Shown: positions 63,875 to 64,000 of the stretch, piece by piece
Position numbering within the stretch: the first letter of the stretch is position 1
Layout of the letters: every line of letters begins with the position of its first letter
Source of the DNA: Altererythrobacter sp. ZODW24
GTDB taxonomy: Bacteria > Pseudomonadota > Alphaproteobacteria > Sphingomonadales > Sphingomonadaceae
DNA: 64,000 nt
Direction of reading: 5' to 3'
Assembly (NCBI RefSeq): GCF_003344885.1
Contig: NZ_CP031155.1
Coordinates: 2,136,001-2,200,000, forward strand
The notes under the pieces: generated by a model
What the model was told of the DNA's origin: nothing
Databases searched by the model: none
The model's input: the letters and a program-made list of their open reading frames with translations, nothing else
Position numbers and translations under genes: made by a program

Positions 63875-64000
63875 CAGGTTTCGTCCTCCAACTCGCGGAG
63901 CGGTGTGAACATGCTGGGCTGCGTATCGTCCCAACAATGGCGCGGGCCGATGGTCAGGCCGCCGTCGACGACAATCGAAGTGCCGGTAACGAAGCCTGCA
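63874..64000 (-). CDS. Short-chain dehydrogenase/reductase, C-terminal end (5' part outside window)
   Basis: The minus strand from the window edge reads AGFVTGTSIVVDGGLTIGPR and ends TPLRELEDET before a TGA at 63876-63874. The VTGTSIVVDGG segment is the C-terminal signature of SDR oxidoreductases. About 41 residues are present. The TGA overlaps the ATG of the transporter gene as TGATG. Confidence 0.8.
   Translation of the reverse strand, partial: AGFVTGTSIVVDGGLTIGPRHCWDDTQPSMFTPLRELEDET

Overview
The window looks like a chromosomal segment of an alphaproteobacterium of the order Sphingomonadales, most likely family Erythrobacteraceae. The clues are a TonB-dependent receptor, a crtY-crtI-crtB carotenoid operon, many start/stop-overlapping operons, moderately high GC and many short lipoproteins and membrane proteins of the sphingomonad type. 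I saw no tRNA, rRNA, CRISPR array, insertion sequence or prophage. The assignment rests on gene content only.

Layout. 1-3.6 kb (+): end of a TonB receptor with a terminator, then a thiolase-like protein, a cupin and an Nmad3-type protein. 3.6-11.4 kb (-): a long probable operon for valine catabolism (mmsA, acyl-CoA dehydrogenase, 3-hydroxyisobutyryl-CoA hydrolase, enoyl-CoA hydratase, mmsB) with a polysaccharide deacetylase and a DUF1214/DUF1254 pair inside it. 11.5-17.3 kb: a degenerate GDT1-like membrane protein, dps, pgl, dinB, a drug-type MFS transporter and glpD. 17.3-25.1 kb (-): crtY, crtI, a LOG-family gene and crtB with overlapping ends, then a biotin-dependent acyl-CoA carboxylase (alpha and beta). 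25.2-33.6 kb: a DUF2585 protein, an EF-hand protein, and a three-gene block on the minus strand: trimeric autotransporter adhesin, LuxR-type regulator fused to an alpha/beta-hydrolase fold, second adhesin. 33.9-36 kb (+): TPP riboswitch and thiC. 36-45.8 kb: small enzymes (isochorismatase, GFA, CMD, an exported RidA), a membrane protein plus divergent GAF-cyclase pair, a serine hydrolase, lipoproteins and an HTH protein. 46-58.8 kb: fasciclin lipoprotein, aquaporin, a peptidase-MA/TPR protein, dodecin, YaiI/PhnA, cold-shock protein, PEBP, SWIB, DoxX, DUF427, dipeptidase, dapD and a lipid-anchored subtilisin-type autotransporter. 58.8-64 kb (-): SDR (cut by the window end), GPH-type MFS transporter, an ACAD10/11-like acyl-CoA dehydrogenase, a zinc alcohol dehydrogenase and an APH-like kinase.

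The best candidates for something new are: (1) the adhesin-regulator-adhesin block at 26.4-33.6 kb, where the regulator's hydrolase domain has lost all three catalytic residues and a NarL-like inverted heptamer pair lies upstream of one adhesin; (2) the two-gene unit at 40.8-42.5 kb, a three-helix membrane protein overlapping a membrane-anchored GAF/class III cyclase that keeps both metal aspartates but lacks the usual base-selecting and transition-state residues; (3) the split APH kinase plus ACAD10/11-type dehydrogenase cluster at 58.8-64 kb, which suggests catabolism of 4-hydroxy acids.
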